Source: Acidobacteriota bacterium (GTDB lineage Bacteria > Acidobacteriota > Vicinamibacteria > Vicinamibacterales > CAVVIG01). From it: 6,689 nt of DNA. Both the position numbers and the translations under genes were made by a program. Under the pieces are notes generated by a model that made no database searches, was not told the DNA's origin, and saw only the letters and a list, made by a program, of their open reading frames with translations. Shown here in pieces: positions 1 to 5,392 of this stretch. Each line of letters opens with the position of its first letter. Within the stretch, counting starts at the first letter, position 1. The stretch covers positions 3,631 to 10,319 of the forward strand of contig QHWL01000110.1 of the NCBI GenBank assembly GCA_003222555.1, given 5' to 3'.

Positions 1-533
1 TCCGCTCGATCAAGCGCGTCGCGCACGTGCCGCTCGACGTGCATTTGATGATCACGGATCCCGACCGTTACATCGAGGCGTTCGTCGAGGCCGGCGCCGC
101 GATGATCTCGGTCCATGTCGAAGTGCTGCCGCACCTGCATCGGACGGTGCACGCCATCCAGGCGCTCGGCGCGAAAGCCGGCGTGGTCCTCAATCCGTCG
201 ACGCCGGTGGTCGCGCTCGAGCAGATTGCGGGCGACGTCGATTTTGTTCTCGTCATGTCGGTCAACCCCGGCTTCGGCGGTCAGGCGTTCATCCCGCGCA
301 GCGAGTCTAAAGTAAAAGAAGTGCGCGCCCTGCTCGATCGCACCGCGAATCCGGCGCCGGTCGAAATCGACGGCGGTATCGACCGGCAGAACGTCGGCTG
401 CGTCGTTGCGGCCGGCGCCCGCATCATCGTCGCCGGATCGGCCGTCTTTCACACGCCGGATCCCGAGCGCGCCACGCGGGAGCTCAGAGCCGCGGCGCTT
501 GGCGCTCTAACCTCGCCTGCCGTCCCTCGATGA
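1..533 (+). CDS. rpe: Ribulose-phosphate 3-epimerase, 5'-truncated by window edge
   Basis: Interconverts D-ribulose 5-phosphate and D-xylulose 5-phosphate in the cytoplasmic pentose phosphate pathway or Calvin cycle. The frame is open from base 3, giving 176 residues; the family is usually about 220-225, so roughly 50 N-terminal residues, including the first metal-binding His/Asp motif, lie outside the window. Visible family hallmarks are DVHLMI (its His is a metal ligand in known structures), GAKAGVVLNPSTP, the phosphate-binding-side motif MSVNPGFGGQ, VEIDGGI (its Asp is the second-half catalytic/metal residue) and the C-terminal VAGSAVF. A GTG at 27 is in frame but falls inside the conserved core and cannot be the true start. 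The stop TGA overlaps the next start as ATGA, suggesting translational coupling. Identification of the family is near certain from the motifs. Confidence 0.96.
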   Translation, partial: RSIKRVAHVPLDVHLMITDPDRYIEAFVEAGAAMISVHVEVLPHLHRTVHAIQALGAKAGVVLNPSTPVVALEQIAGDVDFVLVMSVNPGFGGQAFIPRSESKVKEVRALLDRTANPAPVEIDGGIDRQNVGCVVAAGARIIVAGSAVFHTPDPERATRELRAAALGALTSPAVPR

Positions 534-1069
534 GCTCGGAACGCCCTGGGCATGTCGAAGGGCGCCCGGTGAGCTCCCCTCGATCCATCTCACGGGTGCG
601 CGTGCGGTACGCGGAGACCGATAAGATGGGTGTGGTCTATTACGCCAATTATTTCGTGTGGTTCGAGGTCGGCCGCACCGATCTGCTCCGCGACGCGGGG
701 TGGAGCTATCGAGAGATGGAATCGGAAGGATTCTCGCTGCCGGTCATCGAAGCGCACTGCGATTACCGGCAGCCGGCGCGGTACGACGACGACCTGGAGG
801 TTCGAACGGCCGGATCGCTCGTGTCGCCGGTTCGCGTGCGGTTTGCGTACGACATCGTGAGGCCGGAGGACAACGCCATCATCGCGACCGGCCACACCGT
901 TCACGCGACACTCGATCGCGCCGGCCGTCCTTGCCGGTTGCCCGAGCGCGTGCAGGCGCTGCTCGAGAACCCCAGTGCCCCGCCCTCGGCCATGACGGCT
1001 CGCAACCGCACGAGTGCACCGCGCCGGGAGACTTCTTCGAGCGGGGTTCCGCGAGCCGTTCCAGAATGA
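530..1069 (+). CDS. YbgC/4HBT-family acyl-CoA thioesterase
   Basis: Single hotdog-fold thioesterase expected to hydrolyse an acyl-CoA or acyl-ACP thioester in the cytoplasm; in proteobacteria YbgC is linked to the Tol-Pal/envelope genes and phospholipid metabolism, but the substrate here is unknown. Residues 22-145 form the domain. The active-site segment RYAETDKMGVVYYANY (26-41) holds Asp31, matching the catalytic Asp of the 4-hydroxybenzoyl-CoA thioesterase family, followed by the family-typical FEVGRTDLLRDAGWSY helix. The protein is 179 aa against about 135 for YbgC. The excess is a 20-residue N-terminal lead and a Pro/Ser/Arg-rich tail (147-179) of no recognisable domain. ATG 530 overlaps the rpe stop (ATGA). 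An alternative GTG at 569, preceded by GAAGGG at 557-562, would remove 13 residues and cannot be excluded. The stop again overlaps the next gene as ATGA. Confidence 0.9.
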   Translation: MSSERPGHVEGRPVSSPRSISRVRVRYAETDKMGVVYYANYFVWFEVGRTDLLRDAGWSYREMESEGFSLPVIEAHCDYRQPARYDDDLEVRTAGSLVSPVRVRFAYDIVRPEDNAIIATGHTVHATLDRAGRPCRLPERVQALLENPSAPPSAMTARNRTSAPRRETSSSGVPRAVPE

Positions 1070-2004
1070 GGGCGCTCGTCACCGGTGTCGCCGGCTTCAT
1101 CGGATCGACTCTCGCCGAGCGCCTGTTGACCGAGGGGGCCGACGTGGTCGGCCTCGATTGCTTCACCGACTACTACCCGCGGCCGATGAAGGAGCGCAAC
1201 CTCGTCGCGCTCGTGGGTCACCCGCGCTTCGCGCTGGTCGAATCGACCATCCAGGAGGCCGATCTCGCCACGCTCCTCGCCGATCGCACGCACGTCTTTC
1301 ATCTTGCCGCGCAGGCAGGCGTGCGAAGAAGCTGGGGCCGCGATTTTGCCGTCTACACGGCCAACAACATCGAGGCCACACAGGTCCTGCTCGAGGCCTG
1401 CACACAGGTGAGTCTGGAGCGGATCGTCTATGCGTCGAGCTCGTCGGTGTACGGAGACAACACGCCGATGCCGATGCGCGAAGACGCGCGGCTCGAACCC
1501 GTCTCGCCTTACGGGGTCAGCAAGCTGGCGGCCGAACACCTGTGCTGCCTGTACCACCTCAACTACGGCCTCCCGGCTGTCTCGTTGCGCTACTTCACGG
1601 TGTACGGCCCGCGCCAACGCCCCGATATGGGGTTCCACAAATTCCTGCGCGCCGCAATTCTCAACGAACCGATTGCCGTGTACGGCAACGGCGAGCAGAC
1701 CCGTGACTTCACGTTCGTCGCCGACGCGGTCAGCGCCACAATTGCTGGGGCAAACCGAGGTATTCCGGGTCGCGTGTACAATATTGGAGGCGGGTCGCGC
1801 GCCTCGATTAACCAGGTCATCGAGATGATCGCTCGCGTCTCAGGCCGCCGGCCCCTCGTTACGGTCGACCCTGCGCAGAAGGGCGACATGCGGCACACCT
1901 ACGCCGACACGAGGCTTGCGCGTACCGACTTGGGCTTCGAGCCGGCCGTTAGGCTCGAGGAAGGGCTCGCGGCTGAGCACCAGTGGTTAGCGGGAATATT
2001 GTGA
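1066..2004 (+). CDS. NAD-dependent nucleotide-sugar epimerase/dehydratase (extended SDR)
   Basis: Cytoplasmic extended short-chain dehydrogenase/reductase of 312 aa, a normal length for GalE-like enzymes. The Rossmann glycine motif TGVAGFIGS is at 6-14, the acidic residue ending strand beta-2 is Asp31, HLAAQAGVRRS (79-89) follows, and the catalytic set is Ser125-127 in YASSSSVYG plus Tyr149-x3-Lys153 in SPYGVSKLAAE. RYFTVYGPRQRPDM (175-188) is the substrate-domain motif typical of UDP-sugar 4-epimerases. The stretch DCFTDYYPRPMKERNL (31-46) resembles the D-N-x-x-D-Y-Y-x(4)-K-x-x-R-L region of UDP-glucuronate 4-epimerases, so a UDP-hexose or UDP-uronate substrate is favoured. GalE-like, dTDP-sugar or GDP-sugar activity remains possible. 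ATG 1066 lies directly before the glycine motif and overlaps the thioesterase stop, so the longer in-frame extension upstream is rejected. It presumably supplies sugars for envelope polysaccharide. Confidence 0.92.
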   Translation: MRALVTGVAGFIGSTLAERLLTEGADVVGLDCFTDYYPRPMKERNLVALVGHPRFALVESTIQEADLATLLADRTHVFHLAAQAGVRRSWGRDFAVYTANNIEATQVLLEACTQVSLERIVYASSSSVYGDNTPMPMREDARLEPVSPYGVSKLAAEHLCCLYHLNYGLPAVSLRYFTVYGPRQRPDMGFHKFLRAAILNEPIAVYGNGEQTRDFTFVADAVSATIAGANRGIPGRVYNIGGGSRASINQVIEMIARVSGRRPLVTVDPAQKGDMRHTYADTRLARTDLGFEPAVRLEEGLAAEHQWLAGIL

Positions 2005-2822
2005 TTACCAGCCGCGCAGCTTGTCGCCGGGCACGCTTGTTTCCGATCGTTGTGGCGCTCGGGGCCGCTCTCGCCTGCGCGTCTTACGGTCGCAACGCGC
2101 TGCCGCCTGGCACGGTCGAGCCCGACAAGTTCCTCTTCGATCGAGGCATGGTGGCGTTGAACGACAAGAAATGGTTGACGGCACGCGAGTTCTTGAAACA
2201 AGTCGTCGAGACCTATACGCAAAGTCCGTATCGTCCGGATGCGAAGCTGGGCATCGGCGATTCGTACTTAGGGGAAGGCTCTGCCGAATCGCTCGTGCTC
2301 GCGATCAACGAGTTCCGCGAGTTCCTGTCGTTCTATCCGACGAACCGCCGCGCCGACTACGCTCAATACAAGCTGGCGATGGCGCACATGCGGCAAATGC
2401 GTGGACCCCAGCGCGACCAGACCGAAACCAGGGAGGCCGTCAAGGAGTTCCAGACGTTTGTCGAGCGGTACCCGACCAGCAGCTTGATGCCCGAGGCGAA
2501 AGCCAAGTTGCGCGAAGCGCTCGATCGGTTGGGTGAATCCGATTACCTGGTGGGCTTCTTTTACTTCAGGGCCCGCTGGTATCCGGGGGCCATCGACCGG
2601 TTCCAGACGCTGCTCAAGAGCGATCCCGCATACAGCGGACGCGACGCCGTCTACTACTACCTGGCCGAATCAATGGTCAAGACCAAACGCCAGGCCGAGG
2701 CGCTGCCTTTATATGAGAAGCTAGTACAGGAATTCGAACAGAGTCAGCATCTGGCGGAGGCACAGAAGCGCATCGCCGAGTTGAAGGGGCAGCACCCCGA
2801 ACTATCCACCCAGACAAAGTGA
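2001..2822 (+). CDS. bamD: Outer membrane protein assembly factor BamD, lipoprotein
   Basis: Periplasm-facing outer-membrane lipoprotein of the BAM complex, which with BamA folds beta-barrel proteins. From GTG 2001 it is 273 aa. A basic N-terminus is followed by hydrophobic residues 12-25 and Cys26 in LGAALAC, an acceptable though not classic lipobox (Ala at -1, Leu at -2). TPR-like helices fill 40-265: FDRGMVALNDKKWLTAREFL, then SPYRPDAKLGIGDSYL, then EFREFLSFYPTNRRADYAQY. The BamD signature RDQTETREAVKEFQTFVERYP (start 138) and GFFYFRARWYPGAIDRFQTL follow. It lacks close neighbours of the BAM complex in this window. GTG 2001 overlaps the epimerase stop (GTGA). An in-frame GTG at 1983 would add six residues but gives no better signal peptide or ribosome site. 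GGGA at 1992-1995 is a weak Shine-Dalgarno. C-terminal residues 240-273 are charged and probably alpha-helical. Confidence 0.92.
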   Translation: MITSRAACRRARLFPIVVALGAALACASYGRNALPPGTVEPDKFLFDRGMVALNDKKWLTAREFLKQVVETYTQSPYRPDAKLGIGDSYLGEGSAESLVLAINEFREFLSFYPTNRRADYAQYKLAMAHMRQMRGPQRDQTETREAVKEFQTFVERYPTSSLMPEAKAKLREALDRLGESDYLVGFFYFRARWYPGAIDRFQTLLKSDPAYSGRDAVYYYLAESMVKTKRQAEALPLYEKLVQEFEQSQHLAEAQKRIAELKGQHPELSTQTK

Positions 2823-2843
2823 GGCCCTGAAACGACCGGGCCT
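2822..2843 (+). other. Stem-loop between bamD and the next gene
   Basis: AGGCCC (2822-2827) can pair with GGGCCT (2838-2843) around a 10-base loop. It starts at the last base of the bamD stop and ends one base before the GGAGG ribosome site of the downstream gene. There is no T-run after it, so it does not look like an intrinsic terminator. It could stabilise an mRNA end, or tune ribosome access to the downstream site, or be chance in GC-rich DNA. Function is inference only. Confidence 0.35.
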
Positions 2844-2844
2844 T

Positions 2845-2849
2845 GGAGG
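2845..2849 (+). promoter_or_regulatory. Shine-Dalgarno GGAGG deciding the start at 2855
   Basis: GGAGG lies five bases before ATG 2855. It decides for this ATG over the in-frame TTG at 2843, which lies in front of this site and would add four residues (MEAA) with no ribosome site of its own. This is the clearest ribosome site in the left block; the three upstream junctions rely on overlapping start/stop codons instead. Confidence 0.75.
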
Positions 2850-2854
2850 CAGCA

Positions 2855-3616
2855 ATGACACCGTTCCGCATCCTCGCCGCGATCGCGCTCCTGACAGTCG
2901 GCGTGTCGGCTACCCACGCGCAGTCGCCGCCCGATTCTCTGTCGCCGCTTCAGATCGCCCTGGCGTGCGCACCTCCGCCGGCCACGAGCAGCGGCACCCC
3001 CGCGGGCAAGCTCCGCGTGATTGGGGCCCAGGATTCTTCTCCTCGCTCGCTGTTCGGCCAGAGCGATCTCCTGGTGATCAGCGGTGGGACCGAAAAGGGC
3101 ATGCAGCTCGGACAGCAATTCTTCCTCCGGCGCCGCAGCAGCTTCGGCACGGCTGCCGGTGACCGGGCGCCGCGGCTCATCCGGACGGCGGGGTGGCTTC
3201 GCATCGTCGCTGCCAACGACGTGACGGCGATCGCTACCGTGGAGTACGGGTGCGACGGCATCCTCGTCGGCGACTATCTCGAGCCCTTCGTTGTGCCCGT
3301 CGTGCCGGCCGGCGCGGACCGGGCCGACACGTCCGGCGAGCTCGATTTCACTTCGCTCGGCCGGGTTCTCGCCGGCGACGAAGAACGCCTCGGGGGCGGC
3401 ACAGGCGAATACATGCTGATCGATCGCGGCGAGGACCAGGGCGTCTCTCCCGGGGCCCGCTTTGCTGTGTATCGCGATCTGCGCGTCGGCGGACTCCCGC
3501 TTTCAGCGATCGGCGAAGTGACCGTCGTCTCGACGGGTCCGACGATGGCCGTGGTGCGAATCAACCAGGCGCGGGACGCCGTGCAGAGCGGCGATTGGGT
3601 CGTGCCAAGGCGGTGA
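2855..3616 (+). CDS. Exported protein of unknown function with two beta-rich repeats
   Basis: Not recognised as a named gene. It is 253 aa from ATG 2855. The N-terminus is a Sec signal peptide: Arg5, hydrophobic 6-18, likely cleavage after Thr-His-Ala22. A Pro/Ser linker follows. Two related segments make up the rest: repeat 1 about 68-145, repeat 2 about 182-252. They align without gaps at G78/G192, G82/G196, G86/G200, F89/F203 (G-x3-G-x3-G-x2-F) and again from G113/G220 through G139-D140/G246-D247 to P144/P251; repeat 1 has a seven-residue insertion between. The pattern resembles the small beta-barrel C-terminal domains seen in FlgT-like and some LysM-linked periplasmic proteins, an inference from memory. 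The only two cysteines, Cys38 and Cys133, could form a disulfide. No transmembrane helix, lipobox or catalytic motif is visible. Its place behind bamD suggests an envelope role. It ends in tandem stops TGATGA. Confidence 0.85.
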   Translation: MTPFRILAAIALLTVGVSATHAQSPPDSLSPLQIALACAPPPATSSGTPAGKLRVIGAQDSSPRSLFGQSDLLVISGGTEKGMQLGQQFFLRRRSSFGTAAGDRAPRLIRTAGWLRIVAANDVTAIATVEYGCDGILVGDYLEPFVVPVVPAGADRADTSGELDFTSLGRVLAGDEERLGGGTGEYMLIDRGEDQGVSPGARFAVYRDLRVGGLPLSAIGEVTVVSTGPTMAVVRINQARDAVQSGDWVVPRR

Positions 3617-3617
3617 T

Positions 3618-3653
3618 GAGCAGTCAGCTGACCTTCCGGTCGGTGTGCTGCTC
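3618..3653. terminator. Possible hairpin between convergent genes, no T-run
   Basis: Outer stem GAGCAG (3618-3623) with CTGCTC (3648-3653); after a 3x3 internal loop, inner stem 3627-3633 (GCTGACC) with 3638-3644 (GGTCGGT, including two G-U pairs) around the tetraloop TTCC. It overlaps the last codons of pgsA and begins two bases after the + strand gene ends. Neither strand shows a T-run after the stem, so it is not a canonical intrinsic terminator. A role as a shared 3' end or a barrier to converging polymerases is inference. Confidence 0.35.
3623..3632. repeat. Palindrome GTCAGCTGAC, copy 1 (contains the pgsA stop)
   Basis: A perfect 10-base palindrome, identical to the one at 5359-5368. 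Read on the - strand it encodes the last two residues of pgsA (Val-Ser) and its TGA stop, so the repeat sits exactly on a gene end. It overlaps the possible hairpin at 3618-3653. Identity of the two copies is seen directly; that they belong to one dispersed family is inference. Confidence 0.5.
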
Positions 3654-4232
3654 GCGGGCGACCGTGAAATCCGCGACGCGCGGGCTGAGGATCACGTTGA
3701 AGCGGCGGAAGTAATCGGCGGCGGAAATGAGCGCAGCGGCAACGACCACCCACAAGGCGGTCTGGCCGACGCCGTAGAGCGGCTGCTGGTGATCGTGCGC
3801 GAGGATGAGGGCGAGGATCGCGACCACCTGGGCGACCATCTTGATTTTTCCGAGCGGCGAGGCGGCCATCGCGATGCCGCGGGCATAGGCGAGACTCCGC
3901 AGCCCCGTCACGGCGAACTCGCGGCTGATGATGATCGCCACCATCCATGCGGGGGCGAGCTCCATCTGCACGAGCGAAATGAGCGCCGCCGACGTGAGCA
4001 GCTTGTCGGCCAGTGGATCGATGACCTGGCCGAGCGTCGTGACCTCTTTGCGGCGCCGCGCCAGATAGCCATCCAACCAATCGGTGAGCGACGCCAGGCC
4101 GAAGATTGCCGCACCCACGATCTCCTTGGTAACGCCCAGGATCAGCCGCCCCTCGAACTTCGTCAGCAACACGACCACGAGCAGCGGCACGAGGAAGATG
4201 CGTGTGAGGGTGAGCGAGTTCGGCAGGTTCAT
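3624..4232 (-). CDS. pgsA: CDP-diacylglycerol--glycerol-3-phosphate 3-phosphatidyltransferase
   Basis: Inner-membrane CDP-alcohol phosphatidyltransferase, most likely making phosphatidylglycerophosphate from CDP-diacylglycerol and glycerol 3-phosphate, the committed step to phosphatidylglycerol and cardiolipin. It is 202 aa, typical of PgsA. The N-terminus MNLPNSLTLTRIFLVPLLV is family-typical. The catalytic motif D-x2-D-G-x2-A-R-x8-G-x3-D-x3-D is complete: Asp51, Asp54, Gly55, Ala58, Arg59, Gly68, Asp72, Asp76. SREFAVTGLRSLA (103-115) is characteristic of PgsA rather than of PssA. Hydrophobic segments lie near 12-24, 38-49, 79-101, 131-146 and 158-171. ATG 4232 places the conserved NLPN motif at the start; an in-frame ATG at 4259 would add nine residues without a better ribosome site. 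The frame stays open far upstream to 5249, but that part is antisense to the next gene. No clear Shine-Dalgarno precedes the start. Confidence 0.95.
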   Translation of the reverse strand: MNLPNSLTLTRIFLVPLLVVVLLTKFEGRLILGVTKEIVGAAIFGLASLTDWLDGYLARRRKEVTTLGQVIDPLADKLLTSAALISLVQMELAPAWMVAIIISREFAVTGLRSLAYARGIAMAASPLGKIKMVAQVVAILALILAHDHQQPLYGVGQTALWVVVAAALISAADYFRRFNVILSPRVADFTVAREQHTDRKVS

Positions 4233-4249
4233 GGGCCGTCGTGGAGCAC

Positions 4250-4259
4250 ATGATATCAT
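4250..4259. promoter_or_regulatory. Palindromic, possibly bidirectional extended -10 element
   Basis: ATGATATCAT is a perfect 10-base palindrome and the AT-richest part of the 39-base gap between the divergent starts of pgsA (4232) and the pyrophosphorylase gene (4272). Because it is symmetric, both strands read TGATATCAT, which matches the extended -10 form TGnTATAAT except for one base. Predicted starts would be near 4266 (+) and 4243 (-), giving very short leaders. No convincing -35 hexamer is visible on either side. Note that a + start near 4266 would leave the GGTGG at 4261-4265 untranscribed, which counts against the model or implies a nearly leaderless mRNA. It could instead be an operator half-site pair. 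Confidence 0.4.
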
Positions 4260-4271
4260 CGGTGGTTGGCC

Positions 4272-5327
4272 ATGAAGGCGATCCTGCTCGCGGGGGGCAA
4301 AGGCACGCGGCTGCGTCCGCTGACGATCCATACGCCGAAGCCGATCGTCCCGATCTTCGACCGGCCGTTCCTGCACTATCAGCTGGATCTGCTGAAGCGG
4401 GTGCCGGAGATCGACGGGGTCATCCTCAGCCTCAATTACCAGCCGCGGCGCATCGAAGAGATGTTCGGCGACGGGAGCTCGTCCGCGATGAGCCTTCGCT
4501 ACGTGGTCGAGCCCGCGCCGCTCGGAACCGCGGGCGCCGTGCGCTACGCGGCCCAATCGCTGCATGACTCGGTCGTCGTCTTCAACGGCGACATCCTGAC
4601 CCAGGTCGATCTCGCTGCCGTCATCGCGCGGCACCGCGAGCGGAAAGCGAAGGCGACCATCGTGCTCACGCCGGTCGTGAACCCCGCAGCGTACGGGCTG
4701 GTCGAGACCGACCCGGACTCGAACATCCGCCGCTTCATCGAAAAGCCGAACGCCGACGAGATTACCTGCGACATCATCAATGCGGGCATCTACGTGCTCG
4801 AGCCCGACACGTTCGATCGCATTCCCAAGGACACGCCGTGGTCGATCGAGCGGAGCTTCTTTCCGTCCTTGATCGAGCAGGGCGCAACATTTGTCGCCTA
4901 CGTGTCTCGCGGGTACTGGATAGACATCGGCACGCCCGAGAAATATATGCAGGTCCACTGCGACATCATGGACGGTCTCTATCGCACGGCGCCCTTTGCC
5001 GACGCGGCGTCGACGACATGGATTTCGCCTCAGGCGCGCGTCGAAGACGGTGCGGCGATCGAGGGGCCCTGCTTCATCGATGAAGGAACGGTCGTCAAGA
5101 CCGGCGCGCGTCTCGGCCCCTACAGCGTCGTCGGCCGCCAGTGTCACATCGAAGAACACGCGTCGATCGAGCGCGCGATCGTCTGGGCCAACAGCCGCAT
5201 CAGCCAGGAAGCCGTCGTCCGGCAATCGATTCTCGGCCGGCACTGCCACGTCGGCCGGAGCGCGACGATCGAAGATGGCGTGGTGCTCGGAGACAAATCG
5301 GTCGTCACCGACTACAGTCGATTGTGA
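4272..5327 (+). CDS. NDP-sugar pyrophosphorylase (probable mannose-1-phosphate guanylyltransferase)
   Basis: Cytoplasmic sugar-1-phosphate nucleotidyltransferase joining a hexose 1-phosphate to an NTP to give NDP-sugar and pyrophosphate. It is 351 aa. The N-terminal GT-A fold carries LAGGKGTRLRPLT (6-18), the Lys of PKPIVPI (22-28), the metal-binding Asp in FNGDI (104-108), IEKP (156-159), NAGIYV (170-175) and WIDIGTPEKY (216-225). Residues about 248-345 are hexapeptide-like repeats of a left-handed beta-helix (for example ISPQARVEDGAAIEG). This two-domain plan is that of GDP-mannose pyrophosphorylases and related NDP-glucose synthases. GTP and mannose 1-phosphate are favoured because a phosphomannomutase/phosphoglucomutase follows 65 bases downstream, but glucose 1-phosphate is possible. 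ATG 4272 is chosen over TTG 4266 because it starts the canonical MKAILLAGG; GGTGG at 4261-4265 is a plausible ribosome site. Confidence 0.93.
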   Translation: MKAILLAGGKGTRLRPLTIHTPKPIVPIFDRPFLHYQLDLLKRVPEIDGVILSLNYQPRRIEEMFGDGSSSAMSLRYVVEPAPLGTAGAVRYAAQSLHDSVVVFNGDILTQVDLAAVIARHRERKAKATIVLTPVVNPAAYGLVETDPDSNIRRFIEKPNADEITCDIINAGIYVLEPDTFDRIPKDTPWSIERSFFPSLIEQGATFVAYVSRGYWIDIGTPEKYMQVHCDIMDGLYRTAPFADAASTTWISPQARVEDGAAIEGPCFIDEGTVVKTGARLGPYSVVGRQCHIEEHASIERAIVWANSRISQEAVVRQSILGRHCHVGRSATIEDGVVLGDKSVVTDYSRL

Positions 5328-5334
5328 ATCCCCC

Positions 5335-5372
5335 GGCGTCAGCGTTCAGCGGTTGACTGTCAGCTGACGGCC
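5335..5372 (+). repeat. Seven-base-period repeat with stem-loop, includes palindrome copy 2
   Basis: Starting at 5338 the sequence falls into five seven-base units: GTCAGCG, TTCAGCG, GTTGACT, GTCAGCT, GACGGCC. Units 1, 2 and 4 share TCAGC in register. The palindrome GTCAGCTGAC lies at 5359-5368, identical to 3623-3632. CGTCAGC (5337-5343) can pair with GCTGACG (5363-5369), extended by GG/CC with one bulged G, around a 19-base loop. This fills much of the 65-base gap between the pyrophosphorylase and the mutase. There is no T-run after it. TTGACT at 5353-5358 looks like a -35 box but no -10 sits at a suitable distance. Confidence 0.5.
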
Positions 5373-5392
5373 ACAAGCCGAGAGCGATATCC

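Noticed and set aside
658..1065. Upstream in-frame extension of the epimerase to a 448-residue protein
   Set aside because: The extension overlaps the thioesterase in another frame and reads as Arg/Ala-rich noise. The Rossmann glycine motif begins five residues after ATG 1066.
901..1638. A 245-residue - strand open frame
   Set aside because: It lies opposite the thioesterase end and the epimerase, both well supported, and its translation has no family features.
1777..1790. TACAAT followed by GGAGG inside the epimerase gene, resembling a promoter and ribosome site
   Set aside because: These bases encode the conserved VYNIGGG segment of the epimerase, no start codon follows at a useful distance in an open frame, and no -35 is visible.
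4233..5249. An open - strand frame continuing pgsA upstream to give a 541-residue protein
   Set aside because: The added part is antisense to the pyrophosphorylase gene, which has complete family motifs on the + strand. The true pgsA N-terminus MNLPNSLTLTR begins at 4232. Long antisense frames are expected in GC-rich coding DNA.
5353..5358. TTGACT as a -35 box for the mutase gene
   Set aside because: The position 17 bases downstream (5376-5381, AGCCGA) is not -10-like, and GATATC at 5386 is 27 bases away. The match is better explained as a unit of the seven-base repeat.
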